Positions 38,648-47,011 of a stretch of 64,000 nucleotides of DNA are shown here, piece by piece; position 1 is the stretch's first letter; the number at the start of each line of letters is the position of its first letter. The notes under the pieces are model-generated. The model ran no database searches. It worked only from the letters and a program-made list of their open reading frames with translations, and was not told where the DNA came from. This stretch comes from Chitinimonas taiwanensis DSM 18899 (GTDB taxonomy: Bacteria; Pseudomonadota; Gammaproteobacteria; Burkholderiales; Chitinimonadaceae). The stretch is taken from the NCBI RefSeq assembly GCF_900119825.1, contig NZ_FPKR01000013.1:63061-127060 (forward strand). Reading direction: 5' to 3'. A program made the translations under genes and the position numbers.

Positions 38648-40927
38648 ATGAGCAAACAGGCGATCAAGTTATACAGCAAGCCAGCCGGCGGCTGGGGTGC
38701 GCTGCGCAGCGTGTTCAAGCATATCCACGCGCAGGGCATCGTCGGCCGCGGGGTCAGCACGCTGTTGCGCGCCAACCAGCCCGATGGCTTCGACTGCCCG
38801 GGCTGTGCCTGGCCGGACAAGAACCACCACTCCACCTTTGAGTTCTGCGAAAACGGCGCCAAGGCCGTGGCGGCGGAAGCCACCGAGCGACGCGCCGACC
38901 GCGCGCTGTTCGAGAGCCATACCGTGGCCCAGCTGGCCGCGCATGATGACTACTGGCTGGAAGGCCAGGGCCGGCTGACCGAACCGATGCGCTACGACGC
39001 CGCGCAGGACCGCTACGTCCCCACCAGCTGGGATGACGCATTCGCCCTGATGGCCCGTCATCTGCAAGCCCTACCCGACCCGAACCAGGCGCTGTTCTAT
39101 ACCTCGGGGCGCACCTCGAACGAGGCCGCCTTCCTCTACCAGCTGTTCATCCGCGAATACGGCACCAATAACCTGCCCGACTGCTCGAATATGTGCCACG
39201 AACCCTCGGGCACGGCGATGAAGGAGCAGATCGGCATTGGTAAGGGCACGGTCACGCTGGACGACTTCGACGCCGCCGAGGCGATCTTCATCTTCGGCCA
39301 GAACCCCGGCACCAATCACCCGCGCATGCTGGGCACCCTGCGCGAAGCCGCCAAGCGCGGTTGCCGCATCGTGGTATTCAACCCGCTGCGCGAACGCGGC
39401 CTCGAACGCTTTGCCGACCCACAAAGCCCCGCCGATATGCTGTCCAGCCAGGGCAGCGCGATTGCCAGCAGCTATTACCAAGTGCGCATCGGCGGCGACT
39501 TGGCCGTGGCCAAGGGCATGGCCAAGGCGGTGCTGGAAGCGGGCGATATCGACGCCGACTTCATCGCCGCGCATACCGATGGCTTTGACGCCTTTCGCGC
39601 CGATGTGGCGGCGGAAAGCTGGGCCACCATCGAAGCCGAATCGGGCCTGACTGAAGCGCAGATTCGCGCCGCGGCCGATATCTATCGCCAAAGCAGCGCC
39701 AGCATCTGCACCTGGGGCATGGGCATCACCCAGCACAAGCATTCGGTGGCCACCATCCAGGCCATCGTCAATCTGCTCTTGCTGAAGGGCAATATCGGCA
39801 AGCCCGGCGCCGGTGCCTGTCCGGTACGCGGTCACTCGAATGTGCAGGGCGACCGCACCATGGGCATTTACGAACGCCCCAGCCCGGCCTTTCTAAACAA
39901 GCTTGGCAAAGCGTTCGACTTCACCCCGCCAGCAGCGCACGGCCATGATGTGGTCAGCGCGATTGAAGCCATGCTGGCCGGCGAAGCCAAGGTATTCATC
40001 GCGCTGGGCGGCAATTTCGCGGTGGCCACGCCGGATGCCGACCGCACCCAGGAAGCACTGCGGCAGTGCGCGCTGACCGTGCATATCACCACCAAGCTCA
40101 ACCGCTCGCATCTTGTGCATGGCCAGGACGCGTTGATCCTGCCTTGCCTTGGGCGCACCGAAATCGATATCCAGGCCAGCGGCCCACAGGGGGTGACGGT
40201 GGAAGACTCGATGAGCATGGTGCATATCTCGGCCGGCATGAATGCGCCGGCGTCCGCCCAGCTGCTGTCGGAACCCGCCATCGTGGCGCGTCTGGCCCAG
40301 GCCACCCTGCCGCACAGCAAAACGCCCTGGGCCTGGCTGATCGAAGACTATGACCGCATCCGCGCCAAGATCGCCGAGGTGATCGATGGCTTCGAGGATT
40401 TCAATGCACGCGTGCATGTGCCGGGCGGCTTTTACCTCGGTAACTCGGCGCGCGAACGCAACTGGCAGACCGCCACCGGCAAGGCGCGTTTCCTGGCCCA
40501 TGCCGTGCCGCAGGACCTGCCCATCGCCACCCTGCGCGCGCAGCACCCGACCCAGACCGTGTTTAATCTGATGACCGTGCGCAGCCACGACCAGTACAAC
40601 ACCACTATCTATGGCCTCGACGACCGCTATCGCGGCGTGTTCGGCCACCGCCGCGTGTGCTTCATCAACCCCGCCGATCTCAGCGCACTGGGCTTCAAGG
40701 CCGGTCAGTGGGTCGATATGCGCTCGGTCTGGCATGACGGCCACGAGCGCGTGGCCCGCCGCTTCCTGCTGGTCGAGTACGATATTCCGGCCGGCAATCT
40801 CGCCAGCTATTACCCGGAAACCAATAATCTGGTGCCACTGAGCAGCATGGCCGACCGCGCACGTACGCCGGCTTCCAAATCGGTGCCGGTCACGCTGATC
40901 CTGAGCCAAGAACAGGACGCCGCCTAG
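38648..40927 (+). CDS. FdhF/YdeP-like molybdopterin oxidoreductase
   Basis: 759 residues of the formate-dehydrogenase-H-like alpha subunit family to which E. coli YdeP belongs. An N-terminal CPGCAWPD motif, the MGD-binding core with SNMCHEPSG (about 180), GQNPGTNHPRML, a GNIGKPGAGACPVRGHSNVQG segment, and a C-terminal cap domain (TVRSHDQYNTTIYG). No signal peptide, so cytosolic. fdhD, needed to sulfurate the Mo cofactor, is two genes downstream. True formate activity is unproven for YdeP-type enzymes. Confidence 0.88.
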   Translation: MSKQAIKLYSKPAGGWGALRSVFKHIHAQGIVGRGVSTLLRANQPDGFDCPGCAWPDKNHHSTFEFCENGAKAVAAEATERRADRALFESHTVAQLAAHDDYWLEGQGRLTEPMRYDAAQDRYVPTSWDDAFALMARHLQALPDPNQALFYTSGRTSNEAAFLYQLFIREYGTNNLPDCSNMCHEPSGTAMKEQIGIGKGTVTLDDFDAAEAIFIFGQNPGTNHPRMLGTLREAAKRGCRIVVFNPLRERGLERFADPQSPADMLSSQGSAIASSYYQVRIGGDLAVAKGMAKAVLEAGDIDADFIAAHTDGFDAFRADVAAESWATIEAESGLTEAQIRAAADIYRQSSASICTWGMGITQHKHSVATIQAIVNLLLLKGNIGKPGAGACPVRGHSNVQGDRTMGIYERPSPAFLNKLGKAFDFTPPAAHGHDVVSAIEAMLAGEAKVFIALGGNFAVATPDADRTQEALRQCALTVHITTKLNRSHLVHGQDALILPCLGRTEIDIQASGPQGVTVEDSMSMVHISAGMNAPASAQLLSEPAIVARLAQATLPHSKTPWAWLIEDYDRIRAKIAEVIDGFEDFNARVHVPGGFYLGNSARERNWQTATGKARFLAHAVPQDLPIATLRAQHPTQTVFNLMTVRSHDQYNTTIYGLDDRYRGVFGHRRVCFINPADLSALGFKAGQWVDMRSVWHDGHERVARRFLLVEYDIPAGNLASYYPETNNLVPLSSMADRARTPASKSVPVTLILSQEQDAA

Positions 40928-41163
40928 TGGATGAACAAGCACTGCTGAATATCGTGGTGGCGGTGGCCGAGGCCGAGGGCCAGTCCGACCACCGGCTGGC
41001 CAAGCAGCTGGGCCTCGGTATGAGCCAGCTCAATCGCGCGCTAGCCTTGCTGGCCGGCCCGGCCGAGCAAGGCGGTCTGGACCTGATCGCCACGCGCCAG
41101 GACGGCAAGCGCCGCACGCTGTGGCTAAGCGAGAAGGGACGCGCGCTATGTCAGACCCGCTGA
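40927..41163 (+). CDS. Small winged-helix regulator, 78 residues
   Basis: MarR-like single HTH: DHRLAKQLGLGMSQLNRALALLAGP is the helix-turn-helix and the RQDGKRRTLWLSEKGRALCQ end forms the wing. Start is GTG at 40927, sharing one base with the TAG of the molybdoenzyme gene. It overlaps the fdhD start by 16 bp. Small HTH proteins next to fdhD may control the locus. Confidence 0.7.
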   Translation: MDEQALLNIVVAVAEAEGQSDHRLAKQLGLGMSQLNRALALLAGPAEQGGLDLIATRQDGKRRTLWLSEKGRALCQTR

Positions 41164-41954
41164 CCCCGCCGCCTGGCAGCCTGGCGGTGCATGCGCTACG
41201 CATCGCCGCCGGCCAGACCACGCCACGCCGCGAGCTGCTGGCCGAAGAGACCGCCATTGCCTTCAGCTACAACGGCATCAGCCAGGCGGTGATGATGGCC
41301 AGCCCGCAGGACCTCGAGGACTTCGCGCTCGGCTTTTCGCTCAGCGAGGGCATCCTCACCCGGCCGGGCGAGTTGCTTGATCTGGAAATCCAGCCGCAGG
41401 CCGAGGGCATTGTGCTGGAGATGCAGATCAGCGCCGCCCGCTTCGCCGCCCTGAAAAACCGTCGCCGTAGCCTGACCGGCAATAGCGGCTGTGGCCTGTG
41501 CGGCCACGATAGCCTGGCCAGCGCCATTCGCGCCCTGCCCGCGTTGCATACCGAGCAATACAGTACGGCCGCGCAGGTGCATGCGGCCATGCAGGCACTG
41601 GCCGCGCAGCAGGCACTGAATGCGGCCACCGGCGCCGTGCACGCAGCCGGGCGCTGGCAGTATGGCCAGCTGTTGCTGCGCGAGGACGTGGGCCGCCACA
41701 ACGCGCTCGACAAGCTGATCGGCGCCTGCGCACGCCAGCCCGAGCCGCATGGCCTGCTGGTGATCAGCTCGCGTGCCTCCTACGAAATGGTGCACAAGGC
41801 GGCCAGCGCCGGCTTCGCCATCCTGGCCGCCATCTCCGCCCCCACCGCCCTGGCCGTGCAGCTGGCCGAAGAGACCGGCCTATGCCTGATCGGCTTCGCG
41901 CGCGAGCAAAGGCTGACCGTATACAGCCATCCGGAACGTTTGCGGGCATCCTGA
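41148..41954 (+). CDS. fdhD: Formate dehydrogenase accessory sulfurtransferase FdhD
   Basis: 268 residues. Transfers sulfur from IscS to the bis-MGD cofactor of formate dehydrogenases. The catalytic CGLCG loop is at 115-119, with EDFALGFSLSEGIL, LREDVGRHNALDKLIG and SSRASYEMVHKAASAG as further FdhD motifs. The ATG at 41148 lies inside the small regulator gene and is preceded by GAGAAGGGA. It supports the FdhF/YdeP-like enzyme upstream. Confidence 0.95.
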   Translation: MSDPLTPPPGSLAVHALRIAAGQTTPRRELLAEETAIAFSYNGISQAVMMASPQDLEDFALGFSLSEGILTRPGELLDLEIQPQAEGIVLEMQISAARFAALKNRRRSLTGNSGCGLCGHDSLASAIRALPALHTEQYSTAAQVHAAMQALAAQQALNAATGAVHAAGRWQYGQLLLREDVGRHNALDKLIGACARQPEPHGLLVISSRASYEMVHKAASAGFAILAAISAPTALAVQLAEETGLCLIGFAREQRLTVYSHPERLRAS

Positions 41955-42014
41955 GGCGAGCGTCACACCGCGCCATCCAGCCGCTACCTCATACAGTCTT
42001 GCCAAGAAAGCGCA

Positions 42015-42056
42015 GAGCGTGCCGCACCTGCTATCGTCGGTGCGGCAAGCACGCTC
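42015..42056. terminator. Bulged hairpin between fdhD and the J-like gene
   Basis: GAGCGTG pairs with CACGCTC and CCGCACC with GGTGCGG, with a CAAG bulge on one side and a 10-nt loop. It lies between two convergent genes. No T run, so a termination role is only probable. Confidence 0.45.
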
Positions 42057-42102
42057 GTTGGGCAGCACTAGCCCTATCGCCATAGCGAAGGCCGTACCGC
42101 AC

Positions 42103-42822
42103 TCATTCGCTCGGCGGGGTGTATTCCTTTGCCGGTGCCAGCTCACCTTTGGCGGCCATGGGAAGTTCGACATGGTCTATCTCCTCCAGGCGTGCCTTCA
42201 ACCACGCGATCTCATGTTCCAGCGCGGCGCGCTTACGCTCCACATAGTCAATGCTGGCTTGGTCGGCATCGGGCGGCAGGCGCTGACCGTCCATCATCAT
42301 CACCGCCAGCTCTGTACCAAGCTGTGACTTACGATTTTCCAAACGGGTACGTTCAGACCATTTTTGCTGTGCCAGGCCATTGCGCCTTGTCTCAATCGAG
42401 GCATTCGCTTCGGCGATCTCATCGGGCGTGGCGGCGACGCCATCCACCACGATGGCGGGCTCAGTGGCGGCGGGTAGTGCAGGCTTGGGGGCGGATTTGG
42501 GGCGTTGGCTGAGCCAGAACAGGCCGGCACCCAGCAGGGCGACGCCGGCCAGCACCAGCAGCCAGCGCTGGCCAGCACCTTCGCGGCGGGCCACTGGCTC
42601 GGGTGGCGGGGTCATGCCCTGGTCCTGATTGCGCAGGCTGGCGTCGTAGACCGCGCGGCGTATTGGGTCGGCTAGCACGGCATGGGCCTTGCGCACCGCC
42701 TCCAGCTGCACGCTGCCCGAGCCGGCCAGCTGCTGCATGCGCACATCGTAGGCGCGGCGGATCTCGGCCTCGTCGGCCGTGGGGCTGATGCCCAGCAACT
42801 GGTAATGGGTTTTGGTCTGCAT
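42103..42822 (-). CDS. J-domain-like membrane protein lacking HPD
   Basis: 239 residues. The first 65 residues have DnaJ-domain character (THYQLLGISPTADEAEIRRAYDVRMQQL, then AVLADPIRRAVYD), but the loop that should carry His-Pro-Asp reads LAGSGS, so DnaK stimulation is unlikely. One membrane helix follows (about 87-102, LLVLAGVALLGAGLFWL), then a Pro/Ala linker and a charged coiled coil (about 130-225). It may be an assembly or scaffold protein. A TTG 12 codons upstream is also open, but the ATG fits better. Confidence 0.7.
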   Translation of the reverse strand: MQTKTHYQLLGISPTADEAEIRRAYDVRMQQLAGSGSVQLEAVRKAHAVLADPIRRAVYDASLRNQDQGMTPPPEPVARREGAGQRWLLVLAGVALLGAGLFWLSQRPKSAPKPALPAATEPAIVVDGVAATPDEIAEANASIETRRNGLAQQKWSERTRLENRKSQLGTELAVMMMDGQRLPPDADQASIDYVERKRAALEHEIAWLKARLEEIDHVELPMAAKGELAPAKEYTPPSE

Positions 42823-43041
42823 GGGCTTAGACGTAAAAAAAAGCGTCAGTCTGCCCAAAGCCGCCCGCCCCCACCACCTTGGCAGGCCGGCGGATGGCAG
42901 CGGCGCAACGGCGCTGTGGTCAGCCAGCCTCAGCGTGCATGCCGGCCGGCTCAGCTAGCTCACTGGTGGCGCTCATCGGTGCCGAGCAGCCGCAGGTAGC
43001 CGCCTACCACCACGCAGCCGCCCTGCCCGGCCGGGGCCGCG

Positions 43042-45246
43042 CTAGCTGGCGCGCGCCGCAAACTTTGCGCGGGCGGCGTGCAGCTTCTTGTAGCTGTCGA
43101 GCAGGCGTTGGTGGCGGTCCAGCCCTTCCAGCTGCAGGCTGGTGGGCGTCAGGCCGTAGAAGCGCACGCTGCCATCCACCGAGCCGAGCACCGCATCCAT
43201 GCGCGCATCGCCAAACATGCGCCGGAAGTTGTGCTCGTAATCGGCCAGCGCCAGCTCATCATCGAGCACCACCGACAGCACCGCATTCAAGGCCTGGTAG
43301 AACAGGCCGCGCTCCAGCGTGTTGTCGTTGTATTGCAGGAAGGCGCCGACCAGATCGTGCGCATCCTCGAACTGCTTCAAAGCCAGATGCACAAGCAGCT
43401 TCAGTTCCAGCACGGTCAGCTGGCCCCAGGGCGTGTTCTCGTCGAACTCGATGCCGATCAGGGTGGCGATATCGCCGTATTCATCCAGCTCGTTATTGTT
43501 CAGACGCTTGAGCAGCGCTTTCAGGGCCTTGTCGTCCAGGCGGTGCAGATTCAGGATGTCGGCGCGGAACAGCAGCGCCTTATTGGTGTTGTCCCAGACC
43601 AGGTCCTCGACCGGATAGACCTCGGAATAACCGGGCACCAGAATCCGGCAGGCCGCCGCGCCCAGCTGGTTGTATTCGGCCACGTACACCTCTTTGCCCA
43701 GCTCGGCCAGGATGCCGAACAGGGTGGCGGCCTCCTCGGCATTGGCGTGTTCGCCCTGGCTGGTGAAGTCCCATTCCACGAAGTCGTAATCGGCGCGGGC
43801 GCTGAAGAAGCGCCAGGACACGATGCCGCTCGAATCGATGAAGTGCTCGACGAAGTTATTCGGCTCGGTGACCGCCTCGCTGGCAAAGGTGGGCGGCGGC
43901 AGATCATTCAGGCCCTCAAAGCTGCGGCCCTGCAGCAACTCGGTCAGGCTGCGCTCCAGCGCCACTTCAAAGCTCGGGTGCGCGCCAAACGAGGCAAACA
44001 CGCCGCCGGTGCGCGGGTTCATCAGCGTTACGCACATCACCGGGTAGGCGCCGCCCAGCGAGGCATCCTTCACCAGCACCGGAAAGCCCTGCTCTTCCAG
44101 GCCGCGTATGCCGGCCACCACGCCCGGGTATTTGGCCAGCACTTCTGCCGGCACATCGGGCAGGGCGATTTCGCCTTCCAGAATCTCGCGCTTCACCGCG
44201 CGTTCAAAGATTTCCGACAGGCACTGCACCTGCGCCTCGGCCAGGGTATTGCCGGCGCTCATGCCATTGCTGGCATACAGGTTCTCGACCAGATTGGACG
44301 GGAAATACACGACCTCGCCATCGGACTGACGCACGAAAGGCAGGGAACAGATACCACGCGCGGTATTGCCCGAATTGGTGTCATACAGGTGCGAGCCACG
44401 CAGTTCGCCATCAGGGTTGTAAATGGCCAGGCAGTATTCATCCAGGATTTCCTTGGGCAGTGCATCCTTGGGGCCGGGCTTGAACCAGCGCTCATTCGGG
44501 TAATGCACGAAGTCCGCATTGGCGATCTCCTCGCCCCAGAACGAACCCGCGTAAAAATGGTTATTGCTGATGCGCTCGATATATTCACCCAGCGCCGAGG
44601 CGAGCGCGCTTTCCTTGCTGGCCCCCTTGCCATTGGTGAAGCACATGGGCGAATGCGCATCGCGAATATGCAGCGACCACACATTCGGCACGATATTGCG
44701 CCAGGAAGCGATTTCGATCTTGATGCCCAGCTCAGCCAGCAGCTTGGACATATTGGCAATGGTCTGCTCCAGCGGCAGGTCCTTGCCCACGATATAGGTG
44801 GCCGCATCCTGGGATGGGCTCAGGGTCAGCAGCGCCTGGGCATCGGCATCCAGGTTCTCCACCTCTTCAATCACAAACTCCGGCCCGGCCTGCACCACCT
44901 TCTTCACCGTGCAGCGGTCGATGGAACGCAGAATGCCTTCACGGTCCTTGGCCGAGATATCGGCCGGCAATTCCACCTGAATCTTGAAGATCTGCTGATA
45001 GCGGTTTTCCGGGTCGACAATATTGTTCTGCGACAGGCGGATATTCTCGGTGGGGATATTGCGCGTACTGCAGTACAGCTTCACGAAGTAAGCCGCGCAC
45101 AAGGCCGAGGAGGCGAGGAAGTAATCAAACGGGCCAGGCGCCGAGCCATCGCCCTTGTAGCGTATCGGCTGGTCGGCCACCACGGTGAAATCATCGAACT
45201 TGGCTTCGAGGCGAAGCTTGTCGAGAAAGTTGACCTTAATTTCCAT
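43042..45246 (-). CDS. ycaO: OsmC-YcaO fusion protein
   Basis: 734 residues. An OsmC-like domain occupies about 1-135 (DYFLASSALCAAYFVKLYC with the conserved Cys), joined to a YcaO domain (about 190-560) with SALASALGEYIERISNNHF, AEAQVQCLSEIFERAVKRE and LTELLQGRS motifs, and a C-terminal helical tail. E. coli YcaO has been linked to beta-methylthiolation of ribosomal protein S12 with RimO; no peptide substrate or dehydrogenase is adjacent here, so this non-RiPP role is more likely. GGGAGTG precedes the ATG. Confidence 0.9.
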   Translation of the reverse strand: MEIKVNFLDKLRLEAKFDDFTVVADQPIRYKGDGSAPGPFDYFLASSALCAAYFVKLYCSTRNIPTENIRLSQNNIVDPENRYQQIFKIQVELPADISAKDREGILRSIDRCTVKKVVQAGPEFVIEEVENLDADAQALLTLSPSQDAATYIVGKDLPLEQTIANMSKLLAELGIKIEIASWRNIVPNVWSLHIRDAHSPMCFTNGKGASKESALASALGEYIERISNNHFYAGSFWGEEIANADFVHYPNERWFKPGPKDALPKEILDEYCLAIYNPDGELRGSHLYDTNSGNTARGICSLPFVRQSDGEVVYFPSNLVENLYASNGMSAGNTLAEAQVQCLSEIFERAVKREILEGEIALPDVPAEVLAKYPGVVAGIRGLEEQGFPVLVKDASLGGAYPVMCVTLMNPRTGGVFASFGAHPSFEVALERSLTELLQGRSFEGLNDLPPPTFASEAVTEPNNFVEHFIDSSGIVSWRFFSARADYDFVEWDFTSQGEHANAEEAATLFGILAELGKEVYVAEYNQLGAAACRILVPGYSEVYPVEDLVWDNTNKALLFRADILNLHRLDDKALKALLKRLNNNELDEYGDIATLIGIEFDENTPWGQLTVLELKLLVHLALKQFEDAHDLVGAFLQYNDNTLERGLFYQALNAVLSVVLDDELALADYEHNFRRMFGDARMDAVLGSVDGSVRFYGLTPTSLQLEGLDRHQRLLDSYKKLHAARAKFAARAS

Positions 45247-45432
45247 GAGAGCACTCCCAATAGCGCTAAAGATGATGGATGCCGCGATGTGCTAGCACAC
45301 CGGGCTTAAGCGCTACTTGGCGCTGCTCGAATTCCAGGCGGCCAGGGGGTGCCCTGGCCGAAGGCGGCGATGATGCGGGTAAAACCCAAGCGAATCAAAC
45401 GCTGCGGGCATGCATTCGACTAGCGGGGATGT

Positions 45433-45506
45433 TAAGCCCCTCTCCTCCTGGGAGAGGGATTGGGGTGAGGGAGCGCAGGAGGAGCAAACACCTCTGCCAG
45501 CCACAG
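45433..45506 (+). repeat. Repeat R2, copy 1
   Basis: About 74 bp containing AGCCCCTCTCC, a GGGAGAGGG complement, TTGGGGTGAGGGAGC and a closing GCCAGCCACA. A second copy in the same direction lies at about 46511-46584. Resembles the short CCCTCTCC/GGAGAGGG palindromic repeats scattered in many proteobacterial genomes. Confidence 0.7.
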
Positions 45507-45657
45507 CGTGGATAGCCAAGTAGGGTGGGCAACTTTGCCCACCGGGTTTGTCGGTTTAGCGGCTGACGCCGCGAGGCCCGCGCTGCGTGCGGTTCGGGGC
45601 GGGGGTGCTTGCTCTGCATGGCCAGTTCTAAGCTCGCTGCGCTCACTAAGAACTTGG

Positions 45658-45880
45658 CGCACCGCAGCCGCCTTACTTTCTTTGTCTTGCCAATACCCCG
45701 TTGGGGCACAAGAGAAAGTCAGCAAAGAAAGGCGCGCCCGCGGTCTCGCCGGCCTTCGGCCGGTCCCCTGCGCTGCGCGAAGCCCGCGGCCGGGGCAAGA
45801 ACTCACCCGCTACGCGGGCTCAAACAGCTTGCCCCGGAAAGCCCCGCGCGCTTCTGTGCTGCTCGGCGAGTACCGAGGGC
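45658..45880 (-). repeat. Repeat R1, copy A (inverted)
   Basis: Its reverse complement aligns with copies B and C. It shares the GCCGAGCAGCAC start, a GTTTGAGCCCGC-GCGGG-GAGTTC block, the CGCGCAGCGCAGGG-like middle, and a long A/T-type stem ending in AAAGAAAGTAAGGCGGCTGCGG. In this copy the hairpin loop is enlarged and contains a small CCCC/GGGG stem. Confidence 0.7.
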
Positions 45881-45930
45881 ATTGGGTGCTCCGTAGTACC
45901 AGCAGCGATGGCGTGCGCATCGCAAAACCG

Positions 45931-46033
45931 TAGGGCGCCATGAGCGCAGCGAATCGCGCCGAATGATGCTCACACCGCAGCACCCGAACCAAGACATATG
46001 GCGCGATTCAGCCTTCGGCTTCATGGCGCCCTA
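45931..46033. repeat. Long inverted repeat, MITE-like
   Basis: TAGGGCGCCATGA (45931-45943) is the exact complement of 46021-46033, and GAATCGCGCC (45951-45960) the complement of 46000-46009. The whole 103 bp can fold into one cruciform or RNA hairpin. No open frame of note inside. Confidence 0.75.
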
Positions 46034-46085
46034 CGAGTACGGGGTACGGCCGTACGAGTGCGGGGTACGGCAGTAGTAGGGTGAA

Positions 46086-46421
46086 TTAGCGCTTGCGAGA
46101 TGTCTTGCATACCAAGGCTTCCACTTGGTCTGGTTCGAGACCCGCCAATTTGCCTTGGCAACTCATATTGCACATCTTCTGAAATCCGGCCTCATTGAAA
46201 CCTCGCTTTTCTGAGACATGAACCCAATGGCTGCGTGACGTTGAGTTCAAGAGGGATGGATCTGCATCGAAACAGTCTGGTTTGAGCTCACTACATGCAT
46301 CCACGACGCCCAACGCCATCTCGCAGTCGGCAGCCGACAGTTCGCGCAGTCGCGTGTTTCCAACGGCCTGTGCGGCCAACGCAATCGATAACGTAAGAAG
46401 TAGTAAAGAAGCTCTGATCAT
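46086..46421 (-). CDS. Small Cys-rich secreted protein
   Basis: 111 residues. A signal peptide MIRASLLLLTLSIALAAQA is followed by a mature part with six Cys (DCEM, DACSE, PDCF, KMCNMSC, LVC), enough for three disulfides. No family recognised. Start is ATG at 46419-46421 with GGAGTG upstream; GTG two codons earlier is also open. Less GC-rich than the core genes and placed between repeat blocks, so it may be acquired. Confidence 0.6.
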   Translation of the reverse strand: MIRASLLLLTLSIALAAQAVGNTRLRELSAADCEMALGVVDACSELKPDCFDADPSLLNSTSRSHWVHVSEKRGFNEAGFQKMCNMSCQGKLAGLEPDQVEALVCKTSRKR

Positions 46422-46510
46422 ATTCACTCCAACTGCTATTCAAATTACCGCCACCAGCTTGGTGTGTTGTCGCGGCTAACGCTGCGAATTTCGTGCTGCG
46501 CACTGCCGTA

Positions 46511-46584
46511 TTAGCCCCTCTCCCCCACGGGAGAGGGGTTGGGGTGAGGGAGCTCAGGCAAAACCATCACCGCCGCCAACCACA
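46511..46584 (+). repeat. Repeat R2, copy 2
   Basis: Shares the TTAGCCCCTCTCC, GGGAGAGGG, TTGGGGTGAGGGAGCTCAGG and CCGCCAACCACA segments with copy 1 at 45433-45506, in the same direction. Confidence 0.7.
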
Positions 46585-46595
46585 ATGCGCCCCAG

Positions 46596-46803
46596 TCCCG
46601 TCGAAACCGCCGAGCACCGTAGGCCGGCACGGGGCAGTCCGGGACCGTCTGTTTGAGCCCGCGCAGCGGGCGAGTTCGGGCCCGGCCGTGGCGGCCGGAG
46701 GCGCGCAGGGCACCCCGCGCAGCGGGGCGGTTTCGTCGGGTCGCCTTTTCTTTGGGTACTTTCTTTTGGCGAAGCAAAAGAAAGTACCCCGGCCGCGGGA
46801 CGG
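46596..46803 (+). repeat. Repeat R1, copy B
   Basis: About 208 bp: CCCGTCG start, GCCGAGCAC, GGGGCAGTCCG, GTTTGAGCCCGCGC-GCGGGCGAGTTC, GGCGCGCAGGG, and a final hairpin GGGTACTTTCTTTT (46754-46767) with its complement at 46776-46789 around GGCGAAGC. Same direction as copy C at 50203-50410. Confidence 0.75.
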
Positions 46804-47011
46804 CGCCCCGCTCAAAATTACTCGCGCCGCTGGCGCAGAAAAGACAACACCGATGGCACGTGTTCGCGGCATCGGTGTTTTGATTCAGGTGATACGGCCA
46901 TCAGTGTTGGGCTTCATTTCATTCAGCCCAACCTACCGAGCTTGGATGCCGTTTCAGGAGGGAGGAGTCCATCCCATTGCCCTACGAGCCACAAAGGCGC
47001 AATAAGACAGT

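Larger units (their letters stand above)
45247..46085. repeat. Repeat-rich intergenic island behind ycaO
   Basis: 839 bp without a believable gene; open frames here run through repeats. It contains, in order: repeat R2 (45433-45506), a GTGGGCAA/TTGCCCAC hairpin (45525-45542), repeat R1 copy A (about 45658-45880, inverted), a long inverted repeat (45931-46033), and a tandem pair of about 20-bp units rich in CGAGT-CGGGGTACGGC (about 46031-46072). Confidence 0.7.
46422..47011. repeat. Repeat-rich gap between the Cys-rich protein and the GHKL ATPase
   Basis: 590 bp without a convincing gene. Contains R2 copy 2 (about 46511-46584), R1 copy B (about 46596-46803), an AACACCGATG/CATCGGTGTT hairpin (46847-46879) followed by a short T run, and a GTTGGGCT/AGCCCAAC hairpin (46906-46932). 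Confidence 0.7.

Noticed and set aside
43042-45246. RiPP cyclodehydratase locus
   Set aside because: YcaO domains can make azolines, but here it is fused to OsmC as in the housekeeping YcaO, with no precursor peptide, E1-like partner or dehydrogenase nearby.
43078-45309. 743-codon open frame on the plus strand
   Set aside because: Antisense to the OsmC-YcaO gene. No family motif, low-complexity His/Gln/Gly-rich translation.
45395-45933. Several 95-140 codon frames on both strands
   Set aside because: They run through dispersed repeats R1 and R2; related frames appear in the other repeat copies, so they are repeat artefacts.
46493-47005. 170-codon frame on the plus strand
   Set aside because: Covers repeats R2 and R1 copy B; the translation has the typical appearance of mis-annotated repeat ORFs.
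45247-47011. CRISPR array
   Set aside because: The repeats are few, long, unequal in spacing and partly inverted; no cas genes are present.
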